Part shown: piece by piece, positions 27,850-37,053 of the stretch
How the letters are laid out: each line of letters opens with the position of its first letter
Position numbering within the stretch: the first letter of the stretch is position 1
DNA from: Hydrogenophaga sp. RAC07
GTDB lineage: Bacteria; Pseudomonadota; Gammaproteobacteria; Burkholderiales; Burkholderiaceae_C
DNA: 64,000 bases
Direction: 5' to 3'
NCBI RefSeq assembly: GCF_001713375.1
Contig: NZ_CP016449.1
Coordinates: 1,736,001 to 1,800,000 of the forward strand
Position numbers and translations under genes: made by a program
The notes under the pieces: generated by a model
What the model saw: only the letters and a program-made list of their open reading frames with translations
Databases searched by the model: none
What the model was told of the DNA's origin: nothing

Positions 27850-28770
27850 TCAGGCGGGAAGGAAACCGTCCACCGACAAGTAACGCTCGCCGGTGTCGTA
27901 GTTGAAGCCCAGCACCACGGCGTTGGCCGGCAGCTCGGGGAGTTTTTGTGCGATGGCAGCCAGCGTGGCGCCCGAAGAAATGCCGACCAGCATGCCTTCT
28001 TCACGCGCGCATCGGCGGGCCATGTCGCGCGCTGGCTCGGCCTCGACCTGGATCACGCCGTCGAGCACGCTCACGTCGAGGTTGTTCGGAATGAAGCCCG
28101 CGCCGATGCCCTGGATGGGGTGGGGCGAGGGCGCACCGCCGGAGATCACCGGCGAAGCGGCAGGCTCCACCGCGAACACCTTGAGCTGGGGCCAGCGCGC
28201 CTTGAGCACACGGGCCACGCCGGTGATGTGGCCGCCGGTGCCCACGCCGGTGATGATGGCGTCCAGACCTTCGGGGAAATCGGCGGCGATCTCCTCGGCC
28301 GTGGTCTGCACGTGCACCGCCACGTTGGCCGGGTTGTTGAACTGCTGCGGCATCCAGGCGCCGGGCGTGCTGGCCACGATTTCTTCGGCGCGCGCGATCG
28401 AGCCTTTCATGCCCTTCTCGCGGGGCGTGAGGTCGAAGCTGGCGCCATAGGCCAGCATGAGGCGGCGACGCTCGACCGACATGCTGTCGGGCATCACCAG
28501 AATGATCTTGTAGCCCTTGACCGCAGCCACCATGGCCAGGCCGATGCCGGTGTTGCCCGAGGTGGGTTCAACGATGGTGCCGCCCGGCTTGAGCGCACCG
28601 GTCTGTTCGGCCGCTTCCACCATGGCCAAGGCAATGCGGTCCTTGATGGAGCCGCCCGGATTGCTGCGCTCGGACTTGATCCACACCTGTTGTGTGGCGT
28701 CTCCAAACAGCCGCTGGATGCGGATGTGCGGCGTGTTCCCGATGGTCTGCAGGATGGTGCTGGCTTTCAT
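27850..28770 (-). CDS. cysK: cysteine synthase A (O-acetylserine sulfhydrylase)
   Basis: CysK makes cysteine from O-acetylserine and sulfide. The 306-residue PLP enzyme shows the Schiff-base lysine K43 in [11 protein letters not shown], the substrate loop [10 protein letters not shown] at about 68-77, the phosphate-binding [11 protein letters not shown] and the serine contact GISSGAT. Length and order match CysK. ATG 28770 overlaps the msrB stop by 4 nt (ATGA). The run selO-msrB-cysK links sulfur assimilation with repair of oxidised sulfur amino acids. Confidence 0.93.
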   Translation of the reverse strand: MKASTILQTIGNTPHIRIQRLFGDATQQVWIKSERSNPGGSIKDRIALAMVEAAEQTGALKPGGTIVEPTSGNTGIGLAMVAAVKGYKIILVMPDSMSVERRRLMLAYGASFDLTPREKGMKGSIARAEEIVASTPGAWMPQQFNNPANVAVHVQTTAEEIAADFPEGLDAIITGVGTGGHITGVARVLKARWPQLKVFAVEPAASPVISGGAPSPHPIQGIGAGFIPNNLDVSVLDGVIQVEAEPARDMARRCAREEGMLVGISSGATLAAIAQKLPELPANAVVLGFNYDTGERYLSVDGFLPA

Positions 28771-29186
28771 GGCGTGTCCTTCTTGGGTGAGTGTTCCAGT
28801 GAAGCCGAGTTCATGCAGTAACGCAAGCCGGTGTCGGTTGGGCCGTCGTCGAACACGTGGCCCAGGTGGGCGCCGCACTGGCTGCACACGGTTTCCACCC
28901 GCACCATGCCGTGCGTTCGGTCGGTGATTTCGGTGATGGCGCCGGGCAGTGCCTGCGAGAAGCTCGGCCAGCCGCAACCGGCGTCGAACTTGGTCTTGGC
29001 GTCGAACAGCGTGTTGCCGCAGCAGACGCAGTGGTAGCTGCCGTCGGCCCACACCTGCTCGTATTTGCCGGTGTAGGGCCGTTCGGTGTGGGCGTGGCGG
29101 GTCACGTCGAAAGCGCGTGGCTCGGCGCCTTTGGCGGCCAGCAGTTCGCGCCACTCGGCGTCGGTTTTCTGAATGGGGAAGTTCAT
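28767..29186 (-). CDS. msrB: peptide-methionine (R)-S-oxide reductase
   Basis: MsrB reduces the R form of methionine sulfoxide in proteins. The 139-residue domain has the catalytic cysteine C124 in [11 protein letters not shown], a likely resolving cysteine C71 in AGCGWPSF, and the structural zinc site in HCVCCG (C53, C56) and CSQCG (C101, C104). No signal peptide is present, so it is cytoplasmic. ATG 29186 starts the conserved part. It overlaps cysK by 4 nt and lies 10 nt after selO, so the three genes are one transcription unit. Confidence 0.94.
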   Translation of the reverse strand: MNFPIQKTDAEWRELLAAKGAEPRAFDVTRHAHTERPYTGKYEQVWADGSYHCVCCGNTLFDAKTKFDAGCGWPSFSQALPGAITEITDRTHGMVRVETVCSQCGAHLGHVFDDGPTDTGLRYCMNSASLEHSPKKDTP

Positions 29187-29196
29187 GGGGTGTCCT

Positions 29197-30654
29197 TCAT
29201 GACGAGCAGCTGATCTCGATCTGGCTAGCCCAGTCGGGGGGGAAAGCGGCCAGGTCTTCTCGACCGGCGACTTCTTCAAATGGGTGCTCCAGCGCGTTTT
29301 GCAACCTGGCAACCTCGCTGAAGTCGCCCTGTTTCGCACGCTGGATGGCGACTTCGCCCAGGTGGTTGCGCAGCACCACATGGGGGTTGGTGCGCAGCAT
29401 CTGCGCCTGAGTGGCAGCGGCGTCAAAGCCAGGCTGCGCCTGCAGACGCTCTTGCCACTGCACGGCCCAGGCATCGAAGGCCTCGCGCTGCAGGAACAGG
29501 TCGCGCACGGGATCCAGGTCACCCGCCACCACGTGGCTCAGCCGGCGCCAGAAGATGGTGAAGTCCACTGCGTCGGCCGCCAGCAGTTTCATCAGCGCTT
29601 CGGTCAGTTCGGCATCGCCGTCCTGCACACGCTCCAGGCCCAGCTTGGCGTTCATGCGCCGCTGCAACGCGGCCGGCATGAGCGCCTTGTAGGGCTCCAG
29701 CGCATCCAGCGCCTGCTGCTGCTCGTCCATCAGCGGCAGCAGCGCCTGGCCCAGCGCGAACAGGTTCCAGTACGCGATGTTGGGCTGGCGGTTGTAGGCG
29801 TAGCGACCGCCGGTGTCGCTGTGGTTGCAGATGTGGCCGGGGACGAAGGCATCGAGGAACTGGAACGGGCCGTAGTCGATGGTCAGGCCCAGGATGCTCA
29901 TGTTGTCGGTGTTCATCACGCCGTGGCAGAAGCCCACGGCCTGCCATTGCGCCACCATGTCGGCGGTGCGCGCGCTCACGGCTTCGAGCAGCGCGGCATA
30001 CGGGTTGCCTGGTGCTTGCCGGCAGGCCGGGTAGAAGTGGTCGATGACGAAGTCGGCCAGGATGCGCAACTGCGCGTGTTGACCGCTGTGCGAGAAGTGT
30101 TCGAAGTGGCCGAAGCGGATGAAGCTGGGTGCCACACGCGTCACGACCGCAGCGGTCTCGATCTCCTCACGCCGCACCTTGCCGGGTGAGCCGGTGACAC
30201 AGAGCGCCCGGCTGGTGGGGATGCCCAGCGCGTGCATGGCTTCGCTGCACAGGAATTCGCGGATGGAGCTGCGCAGCACGGCGCGGCCGTCGCCCATGCG
30301 CGAATAGGGCGTGAGACCGGCGCCCTTGAGCTGCACTTCCAGCGGACCGGAGGGCCCGGGCAACTCACCCAGCAGGATGGCGCGGCCGTCCCCCAACTGA
30401 CCCGCCCAGTGGCCGAACTGGTGGCCGCTGTACACGCTGGCCAGGGGCCGCATGCCGGGCAGCACCGCATTGCCGGTGAAGGCCTGCAGGGCCTCCATGC
30501 CCTGCATCCAGGCATCGTCGAGTCCGAGCTCCTCTGTCACCGCGCGGCTCTGGCCAACCCAGTGCGGATCGGGCAGGGGGGTGGGCTGCAGTTCGGTGTG
30601 GAAATCGGGGCCGAGGTCGGCGAAGCGGTGGGTCCAGGCCAGGGGGAAACTCAT
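29197..30654 (-). CDS. selO: protein adenylyltransferase SelO (YdiU)
   Basis: SelO is a pseudokinase-fold enzyme that transfers AMP from ATP to proteins, linked in E. coli to redox control. The 484-residue protein carries [28 protein letters not shown] and [29 protein letters not shown], the core of the family, plus [21 protein letters not shown]. The C-terminus is ISCSS, with cysteine third from the end where the eukaryotic proteins carry selenocysteine. ATG 30654 is chosen; GACAAT at 30662-30667 lies 7 nt upstream. It heads the selO-msrB-cysK unit. Confidence 0.94.
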   Translation of the reverse strand: MSFPLAWTHRFADLGPDFHTELQPTPLPDPHWVGQSRAVTEELGLDDAWMQGMEALQAFTGNAVLPGMRPLASVYSGHQFGHWAGQLGDGRAILLGELPGPSGPLEVQLKGAGLTPYSRMGDGRAVLRSSIREFLCSEAMHALGIPTSRALCVTGSPGKVRREEIETAAVVTRVAPSFIRFGHFEHFSHSGQHAQLRILADFVIDHFYPACRQAPGNPYAALLEAVSARTADMVAQWQAVGFCHGVMNTDNMSILGLTIDYGPFQFLDAFVPGHICNHSDTGGRYAYNRQPNIAYWNLFALGQALLPLMDEQQQALDALEPYKALMPAALQRRMNAKLGLERVQDGDAELTEALMKLLAADAVDFTIFWRRLSHVVAGDLDPVRDLFLQREAFDAWAVQWQERLQAQPGFDAAATQAQMLRTNPHVVLRNHLGEVAIQRAKQGDFSEVARLQNALEHPFEEVAGREDLAAFPPDWASQIEISCSS

Positions 30655-30661
30655 GCGGACC

Positions 30662-30667
30662 ATTGTC
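30662..30667 (-). promoter_or_regulatory. selO -10 box close to the start codon
   Basis: GACAAT on the minus strand ends 7 nt before the selO ATG, suggesting a leaderless transcript for the selO-msrB-cysK unit. The -35 region is weak. Confidence 0.4.
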
Positions 30668-30799
30668 ACCGAGACGACTTGCACCCACTGCCGGGCGGGC
30701 TATCCGGGCCAACCCGGGTGGGGTGTTGGTGGTGTCTGCGGCATGATCCGTCGACTGTCCAAAACCGCCAGAACCACCAAAACCACACAGGAGATTCCC

Positions 30800-32443
30800 A
30801 TGCTGGGCCAGATGCAAAGCCAACCGCTTTTGATTTCAACGCTGATCGTGCACGCCGAGCGGCACCACGCCAGCGGCGAGATCGTCTCCCGTCGCGTCGA
30901 GGGCGACATCCACCGCAGCAACTGGGGCCAGATCGCCGTGCGCTCGCGCAAGGTGGCCAACGCGCTGAACGCGATGAACCTGAGCTTTGGCGACCGCGTG
31001 GCCACGCTGGCCTGGAACGGCTATCGCCACCTGGAGCTGTATTTCGGTGTCAGCGGCACCGGCCATGTGCTGCACACGCTCAACCCGCGCCTGCACCCCG
31101 AGCAACTCACCTGGATCGTCAACCACGCCGAAGACAAGGTGGTCTGTTTCGACTTGACCTTCCTGCCGCTGGTCAAGGCGGTGGCGGCCAAGTGCCCCAC
31201 CGTCCAACACTGGATCGCGCTGTGCGACGCCGACAAGCTGCCCGCCGACAGCGGCCTGCCGGGTCTGCAGAGCTACGAGGCCTGGATCGCCAACCAGCCC
31301 GATACCTACCACTGGCCCACGTTCGACGAGAACTCGGCGTCCAGCATGTGCTACACGAGCGGCACCACCGGCAACCCCAAGGCCGCGCTGTACTCGCACC
31401 GCTCCACCATCCTGCATGCGTTCACCGCGGCGCTGCCCGACGCCCTGAGCCTGAGCGCGCGCGACAGCGTGCTGCCGGTGGTGCCCATGTTCCACGTCAA
31501 CGCCTGGGGACTGCCGTACTCGGCGGCGGCCACCGGCTGCAAACTGGTGTTCCCCGGGCCTGCGATGGACGGCAAGTCCATCTACGAGCTGCTGGAAAGC
31601 GAGAAGGTGACCATGGCCGCAGGCGTGCCCACGGTCTGGCAGATGCTGCTGGGCCACTTGCAGGCCAACAACCTCAAGTTCAGCACGCTCAAAGGCACCG
31701 TGATCGGTGGCTCGGCCTGCCCGCCGGCCATGATGAAGGCTTTCAACGACCAGTACGGCGTGGCCGTGATCCACGCCTGGGGCATGACCGAGATGTCGCC
31801 CCTGGGCACGGTGTGCTCGCTGAAAAACGCACAGTTGGCGCTGCCGCCCGAAGAGCAGCACAAGATCCTGCTCAAGCAGGGCCGCGCGGTCTACGGCGTG
31901 GACATGAAGATCGTCGACGAGAGCGGCGAAGAACTGCCCTGGGACGGCAAGAGCTACGGCGACCTGCTGGTGCGCGGCCCGTGGATCATTTCGAGTTATT
32001 ACAAAGGCGAGGGCGGCGACCCGCTGCGCTATGACGCACAGGGCCAGGGCTGGTTCCCCACCGGCGACGTGGCCACCATCGACCCCGACGGCTTCATGCA
32101 GATCACCGACCGCAGCAAGGACGTGATCAAGTCGGGCGGCGAGTGGATCAGCTCGATCGACGTGGAAAACATCGCCATGGCCCACCCGGCCGTGGCCATG
32201 GCGGCCTGCGTGGGCATGCGCCACCCCAAATGGGACGAGCGGCCCATCGTGGTGGTGGTCAAGAAACCGGGCGCCGAGGTCACGCGCGAGGAATTGCTGG
32301 CCTTCTTCGAGGGCAAGACCGCCAAATGGCAAATCCCGGACGATGTGGTGTTTGTCGACGCGATCCCGCTGGGCGCGACCGGCAAGATGCAAAAAATGAC
32401 ATTGCGTCAACAGCTCAAGGACTACGTGTTGCCCGGCGTCTGA
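30800..32443 (+). CDS. acyl-CoA synthetase (AMP-forming fatty-acid/carboxylate--CoA ligase)
   Basis: The 547-residue adenylate-forming ligase activates a carboxylic acid to its CoA thioester. The ATP/AMP-binding loop YTSGTTGNPKAAL is near residue 185, the A5 motif GWGMTE near 320, the hinge DRSKDVIKSGGEWIS near 440, and the catalytic lysine in GATGKMQKMTLR close to the end. Overall it resembles medium/long-chain ligases of the AlkK/FadD group. ATG 30800 follows an AGGAG box. It is the first gene of the catabolic block and is divergent from selO; its substrate should be whatever the adjacent LIV-type transporter brings in. Confidence 0.9.
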   Translation: MLGQMQSQPLLISTLIVHAERHHASGEIVSRRVEGDIHRSNWGQIAVRSRKVANALNAMNLSFGDRVATLAWNGYRHLELYFGVSGTGHVLHTLNPRLHPEQLTWIVNHAEDKVVCFDLTFLPLVKAVAAKCPTVQHWIALCDADKLPADSGLPGLQSYEAWIANQPDTYHWPTFDENSASSMCYTSGTTGNPKAALYSHRSTILHAFTAALPDALSLSARDSVLPVVPMFHVNAWGLPYSAAATGCKLVFPGPAMDGKSIYELLESEKVTMAAGVPTVWQMLLGHLQANNLKFSTLKGTVIGGSACPPAMMKAFNDQYGVAVIHAWGMTEMSPLGTVCSLKNAQLALPPEEQHKILLKQGRAVYGVDMKIVDESGEELPWDGKSYGDLLVRGPWIISSYYKGEGGDPLRYDAQGQGWFPTGDVATIDPDGFMQITDRSKDVIKSGGEWISSIDVENIAMAHPAVAMAACVGMRHPKWDERPIVVVVKKPGAEVTREELLAFFEGKTAKWQIPDDVVFVDAIPLGATGKMQKMTLRQQLKDYVLPGV

Positions 32444-32485
32444 GTCCCGCGGAGGCATGGTTTCTTCGATGAAAGTCGCCAGTGC

Positions 32486-32505
32486 GATACCCCCTAGGGG
32501 GTATC
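32486..32505. promoter_or_regulatory. perfect 20-bp palindrome upstream of the binding-protein gene
   Basis: GATACCCCCTAGGGGGTATC is fully self-complementary. It lies 43 nt after the ligase stop and 69 nt before the start of the substrate-binding protein. Such AT-flanked C5/G5 palindromes are known as operators of CsoR/RcnR-type repressors, and similar sites are used by some LuxR-type response regulators; which protein binds here cannot be told. It lacks a T tail, so a terminator is unlikely. Confidence 0.55.
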
Positions 32506-32574
32506 CCTGAGTGCTGCACCGCAACAGGCTTGTAAGCTGCATGCGCGACCACACCAACCCATTGGAGACAAACA

Positions 32575-33807
32575 ATGCATTTCGCCATCAAGAGCCTCAC
32601 CGCAGCCACGCTGCTCGCTTGCGCACTCGGCGCACACGCCCAGAAGGGCGAGACCGTCAAGATCGCCCTGATCGACCCGCAGACCGGCCTGATGGGTCCG
32701 GTGGGCAACAACCAGCTCAAGAGCTGGCAGTTCTTCGCGGAGAAGTTCACCCAGTCCAACCCGGCTGGTGTGAAGTTCGAGGTGGTCGGTTTCGACAACA
32801 AGCTCAGCCCCGCCGAGAGCCTGAACAACTTCAAGGCCGCGCTCGACCAGGGCGTGCGCTACATCGCCCAGGGCAACGGCTCGTCGGTGGCCGGCGCGCT
32901 GATCGATGCCGTGAGCAAGCACAACGAACGCAACCCCGGCAAGGAAGTGATCTTCCTGAACTACGCCGCGGTCGACCCCGACTTCACCAACAGCAAGTGC
33001 AACTACTGGCACTTCCGTTTTGACGCCGATACCTCCATGAAGATGGAGGCCATGACGACCTTCATGAAGGACCAGCCGGATGTGAAGAACGTCTACCTGC
33101 TGAACCAGAACTACTCGCACGGCCAGCAGGTCGCGCGCTTCGCCAAGGAAAACCTGGCCCGCAAGCGCCCCGACGTGAAGATCGTCGGCGAAGACCTGCA
33201 CCCGCTGGCGCAGGTGCGCGACTTCGCGCCCTATGTGGCGAAGATCAAGGCTTCGGGCGCCGACACCGTGATCACCGGCAACTGGGGCTCCGACCTCGCG
33301 CTGCTGGTGAAGGCGGCCAACGAAGGCGGCTACACCGGCAAGTTCTACACCTACTACACCGGCGTGACGGGCACCCCGACCGCTCTCGGAACGGGTGGCG
33401 AAGGCCGCGTGTACCAGGTGGCCTACCAGCACTACAACATGGGTGGCCAGATGGGCAAGTGGGCCGACGAGTTCAAGGCCAAGTACAAGGACGACATGTA
33501 CACCGGCGCCATCCCGCTGGCTTATGCCGCCGTGTCCGAAGCCATGGCCAAGGCCAAGTCCACCGACCCGGTGAAAGTGGCCGCTGCCATGGAAGGCCTC
33601 AAGTTCAAGGGCTTCAATGGCGAAGTGGAAGTGCGCAAGCTGGACCACCAGTTGCAGCAGCCGCTGTTCGTTGCGGTCTGGCAGAAAGCCGACAAGAAGT
33701 ACCCCTACAGCCCCGAGAACACCGGCATGACGCTGGCACCGGTGAAGGAGTACCCCTCCTACGTGTCCAGCACGCCCACCAGCTGCCAGATGAAACGTCC
33801 AGGCTGA
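32575..33807 (+). CDS. LIV-type ABC transporter substrate-binding protein
   Basis: The 410-residue periplasmic binding protein has a signal peptide (FAIKSLTAATLLACALGAHA, cleaved near residue 22). It belongs to the type I periplasmic-binding fold of the branched-chain amino acid family (KIALIDPQTGLMGPVGNNQLKSWQ near the N-terminus; VITGNWGSDLALLVKAANEGG in the second lobe). The substrate may be an organic acid and not an amino acid, because the gene stands between an acyl-CoA ligase and beta-oxidation genes. A hairpin after the stop separates it from the permease genes, which fits the usual higher level of binding protein. A 20-bp palindrome lies upstream. Confidence 0.9.
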   Translation: MHFAIKSLTAATLLACALGAHAQKGETVKIALIDPQTGLMGPVGNNQLKSWQFFAEKFTQSNPAGVKFEVVGFDNKLSPAESLNNFKAALDQGVRYIAQGNGSSVAGALIDAVSKHNERNPGKEVIFLNYAAVDPDFTNSKCNYWHFRFDADTSMKMEAMTTFMKDQPDVKNVYLLNQNYSHGQQVARFAKENLARKRPDVKIVGEDLHPLAQVRDFAPYVAKIKASGADTVITGNWGSDLALLVKAANEGGYTGKFYTYYTGVTGTPTALGTGGEGRVYQVAYQHYNMGGQMGKWADEFKAKYKDDMYTGAIPLAYAAVSEAMAKAKSTDPVKVAAAMEGLKFKGFNGEVEVRKLDHQLQQPLFVAVWQKADKKYPYSPENTGMTLAPVKEYPSYVSSTPTSCQMKRPG

Positions 33808-33863
33808 TCGACAGCACCGCCGCGCACGAATCCTGTTTCGTGCACGGTGGTTGCCTTGGGTAG

Positions 33864-33895
33864 AACCAGCGCCGTTTCAGGCGCTGGTTTGTTTT
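33864..33895 (+). terminator. hairpin with T tail between binding protein and permease genes
   Basis: AACCAGCGCC and GGCGCTGGTT pair perfectly around the loop GTTTCA and are followed by TGTTTT. It looks like a rho-independent terminator or attenuator that lets only part of the transcription reach the permease and ATPase genes. Confidence 0.75.
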
Positions 33896-33940
33896 CACGG
33901 TGCTCCGACGGCTGACACACCAGCCACGAAAGGCGAACTC

Positions 33941-34963
33941 ATGGAGTTCTTCATCATCTCCATGCTCAACGGCATCAGCTACGGTCTGTTGCTGTTCATG
34001 TTGAGCTCGGGGCTGACCCTCATCTTCAGCATGATGGGCGTCCTCAATTTTGCCCACGCCAGTTTCTACATGGTGGGTGCCTACATGGGCTACACGCTGT
34101 CCAACTGGATCGGTTTCTGGCCCGCGCTCATCGTGGCTCCGGTGCTGGTGGGTGCCATGGGCGCGGTGTTCGAGCGCCTCACGCTGCGCAAGGTGCACAA
34201 GTTCGGCCACGTGCCCGAACTGCTCGTGACCTTCGGGTTTTCCTACATCCTGCTCGAGGTGGTGCAGCTGATCTGGGGCCGCACAGCACTCGATTTCGCA
34301 CCACCCGAAGCCCTGCGCGGTCCGGCCTTCACGCTGGTGCACCTGGCCGACGATTCGCTGCAGATGGTCTGGGGCGCGGCATCCAGCGAGGTGTGTTCCG
34401 CTGCGAACGTGATCTGCTCCCCGTTCCCCGCCACGCGCGGTTTCATGATGCTGGTGGCCCTGCTGATGCTGCTGGCCCTGTGGCTGCTGCTCACGCGCAC
34501 CCGCATCGGTCTGGTGATCCAGGCCGCGCTCACCCACCCCGAGACGGTGGAGAGCCTGGGGCACAACGTGCCGCGGGTGTTCATGCTGGTGTTCGGCGCG
34601 GGTACCGGTCTGGCCGGCCTCGCCGGTGTCATTGGCGGCAGCACCTTCGTCACCGAGCCGGCCATGGCCGCCACGGTGGGGTCGGTGATCTTCGTGGTGG
34701 TGGTCGTCGGCGGCATGGGCTCGCTCTCGGGCGCGTTCCTCGCGTCGCTGCTCATCGGTGTGATCCAGACCTTTGCCGTGGCCTTCGACTACTCCTTCAT
34801 CAGCCTGGCGCAGCAGCTCGGCATCGAACTCTCGGACGCCACGAAGGAAAACTCGGTGATCAAGCTGACCCTGTCTCAGGTGGCGCCCATCCTGCCCTAC
34901 CTGTTCCTGGTGCTGATCCTGATCTTCCGCCCCAAGGGCCTCCTCGGCACGCGCGAAGGCTGA
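33941..34963 (+). CDS. LIV-type ABC transporter permease (LivH-like)
   Basis: This 340-residue inner-membrane permease has the LivH start (MLNGISYGLLLFMLSSGLTLIFSMMGVLNFAHASFYMVGAY is the conserved first block). It is longer than the about 308 residues of E. coli LivH, mainly through an extra hydrophilic loop of about 40 residues at 126-165 that contains two cysteines (SEVCSAANVICS), likely periplasmic. ATG 33941 follows AAAGGCG; the frame is open upstream but the extension is not protein-like. The LivM-like gene starts 6 nt after its stop. Confidence 0.9.
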   Translation: MEFFIISMLNGISYGLLLFMLSSGLTLIFSMMGVLNFAHASFYMVGAYMGYTLSNWIGFWPALIVAPVLVGAMGAVFERLTLRKVHKFGHVPELLVTFGFSYILLEVVQLIWGRTALDFAPPEALRGPAFTLVHLADDSLQMVWGAASSEVCSAANVICSPFPATRGFMMLVALLMLLALWLLLTRTRIGLVIQAALTHPETVESLGHNVPRVFMLVFGAGTGLAGLAGVIGGSTFVTEPAMAATVGSVIFVVVVVGGMGSLSGAFLASLLIGVIQTFAVAFDYSFISLAQQLGIELSDATKENSVIKLTLSQVAPILPYLFLVLILIFRPKGLLGTREG

Positions 34964-34969
34964 CCCGAC

Positions 34970-36262
34970 ATGACCACCATGCAACACACTTCAAACGGCT
35001 TCAACAAAGGCCGCCGGACCGTCTGGTCCCTCTTTGCCGCGTTGCTGCTGGCAGCGCCTTTTGTATTCACCAGCAGCCTCTCGACCAGCATGCTCTCGCA
35101 GATGGGCATTGCGATCATCGCGTGCCTGTCCTACAACATCCTGCTGGGACAGGGCGGCATGCTGAGCTTTGGCCACGCGGTCTACACCGGGCTGGGCTCC
35201 TATGTGGCCATGCACGCGCTCAATGCCATCACGGATGGACAGTTTCCGATTCCTGTGACCCTGTTGCCTCTGGTGGGCGGCGTGGCCGGGCTGTTCTTCG
35301 CGATCCTGTTTGGATATGTGACCACCAAGAAGGCTGGAACCACCTTTGCGATGATCACGCTCGGCATGGCCGAACTGGTGTTCGCCATGTCGCTGATGTT
35401 CTCCGAATTCTTCGGCGGTGAAGCGGGGGTGTCGGGCAACCGGGTGGTGGGCGAGGCCTTCTTCGGCATCACCTTCGGGCCGCCGCGGCAGGTGTATTTT
35501 CTGGTCGCGGTCTACACCTTCGTCTGTGTGGGGCTCATGTTTGCCTTCACCCGCACCCCGCTGGGCCGCATCCTCAACGCCGTGCGCGACAACCCGGAGC
35601 GGGTGGAGTTCATTGGCTACAACACGCAAAAGGTGCGCTACCTGTCCTTCATGATCGCCGGCTTCTTCGCCGGCATCGCAGGCGGTCTGGGGGCGATCGT
35701 TTTTGAGATCGTCACGGCGGAGGTGGTGGGCGCCGGGCGCTCGGGCGCCTATCTGCTGTTCACCTTCCTGGGTGGCGCCACCATTTTCTTCGGCCCCATC
35801 ATCGGCGGCGTCCTGATGGTGCTGGCCTCGGTGCTGCTCTCCGAGCTCACCAAAGCCTGGCTGCTTTATCTGGGCCTGATCTTCCTGTTCATGGTGATGT
35901 ATGCGCCCGGGGGGGTGGCCAGCCTGATCATGATGAACGTGAGGGTGGCGGCCTACGGTTTGCTCAGGCGAGTGCTGGGCAGCTATGTGCTGCTGGCGCT
36001 GTTTGGCGTGGTCATCTTCGCCGGAGCGGGCGCCATGATCGAGATGATGTACCACCTGCAGCTCAATGCCGGGCAGGACACGCTGCTGCGCTTCATGGGC
36101 GTGGATCTCGACGCCAAGCGTGCCGCGAGCTGGGTGGGTTCCGTGGTTGTGCTGGTGGTGGGATTCGGTCTGTTCGAGTGGGCCCGTCGACGCTTCATGG
36201 TCCAGTGGAACGACATTCAGGTGACGATTGAAAAACACATCCAGCAACGGGAGGCTGCATGA
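34970..36262 (+). CDS. LIV-type ABC transporter permease (LivM-like) with C-terminal extension
   Basis: The 430-residue permease has the family core to about residue 320 (CLSYNILLGQGGMLSFGHAVYTGLG; GRILNAVRDNPERVEFIGYN; the ATPase-contact loop). After that comes an extra part of about 105 residues with two further hydrophobic segments (GSYVLLALFGVVIFAGAGAMIEMMY and WVGSVVVLVVGFGLFEW) and a charged tail. Many LivM proteins end near residue 330, so this extension is notable. The stop overlaps the start of the LivG-like gene by 4 nt (ATGA). Confidence 0.9.
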   Translation: MTTMQHTSNGFNKGRRTVWSLFAALLLAAPFVFTSSLSTSMLSQMGIAIIACLSYNILLGQGGMLSFGHAVYTGLGSYVAMHALNAITDGQFPIPVTLLPLVGGVAGLFFAILFGYVTTKKAGTTFAMITLGMAELVFAMSLMFSEFFGGEAGVSGNRVVGEAFFGITFGPPRQVYFLVAVYTFVCVGLMFAFTRTPLGRILNAVRDNPERVEFIGYNTQKVRYLSFMIAGFFAGIAGGLGAIVFEIVTAEVVGAGRSGAYLLFTFLGGATIFFGPIIGGVLMVLASVLLSELTKAWLLYLGLIFLFMVMYAPGGVASLIMMNVRVAAYGLLRRVLGSYVLLALFGVVIFAGAGAMIEMMYHLQLNAGQDTLLRFMGVDLDAKRAASWVGSVVVLVVGFGLFEWARRRFMVQWNDIQVTIEKHIQQREAA

Positions 36263-37044
36263 GCGGCAACACATCGACGCCGGCGCTGGAGCTTCGCGAC
36301 CTGCGCAAGAGCTTCGGCAAGACCGACATCATCCGCGGCGTGAATCTGGTGGTGAACCCCGGTGAACGCGTGGCCATCATCGGCCCCAACGGCGCGGGCA
36401 AGTCCACGCTGTTCAACCTGATCTCCGGCCGTTTCGAGCCCAGCAGCGGCGACGTGATGCTGGGCGGCCACCGCATCAACGGCTTGAAGCCGTTCGAGAT
36501 CAACCGGCTGGGTCTCTCGCGCAGCTTCCAGATCACCAACATCTTCCCCAAGCTCAGCGTGTTCGAGAACCTGCGCTGCGGCGTGCTCTGGAGCCTGGGC
36601 TACAAGTACACGTTCCTGAAGTTCCTGGCGAACCTGAAGGACGCGAACGACCGGGCCGAGGAGCTCATGCGCATGATCCACCTGGAGCGCAAGCACGACA
36701 CGCTGGCCATGAACCTCACCTACGCCGAGCAGCGTGCGCTGGAGATCGGCATCACCATTGCCGGTGGTGCGCAGGTGATCCTGCTGGACGAACCCACGGC
36801 CGGCATGAGCAAGAGCGAAACCAGCCGCTTCATCGACCTGATCCGCGAGGTGACGGTGGGCAAGACACTGCTCACCGTGGAACACGACATGGGCGTGGTG
36901 TTCGGCCTGGCCGACCGCATCGCGGTGGTGGTGTACGGCGAGGTGATTGCCTTTGACGTGCCCGAAGCCGTGCGCGCCAACCCGCGCGTTCAAGAAGCTT
37001 ATCTGGGCTCGGTGCTCGCAGATCAACAGGCGGCAGGCCACTGA
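36259..37044 (+). CDS. LIV-type ABC transporter ATP-binding protein (LivG-like)
   Basis: The 261-residue ATPase contains an intact Walker A (GPNGAGKSTLF), the Q-loop region, the family's modified signature (LTYAEQRALEIGI), Walker B (VILLDEPTAGMS) and the H-loop histidine in TVEHDMGVVFGL. LivG-type proteins have the extended C-terminal helix seen here (VRANPRVQEAYLG). It is coupled to the LivM-like gene by a 4-nt overlap and followed after 9 nt by the second ATPase. Confidence 0.93.
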   Translation: MSGNTSTPALELRDLRKSFGKTDIIRGVNLVVNPGERVAIIGPNGAGKSTLFNLISGRFEPSSGDVMLGGHRINGLKPFEINRLGLSRSFQITNIFPKLSVFENLRCGVLWSLGYKYTFLKFLANLKDANDRAEELMRMIHLERKHDTLAMNLTYAEQRALEIGITIAGGAQVILLDEPTAGMSKSETSRFIDLIREVTVGKTLLTVEHDMGVVFGLADRIAVVVYGEVIAFDVPEAVRANPRVQEAYLGSVLADQQAAGH

Positions 37045-37053
37045 GGACACACC

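Noticed and set aside
32486..32505. Terminator of the acyl-CoA ligase gene
   Set aside because: The palindrome has no loop and no T tail, which suits a DNA operator better than an RNA hairpin.
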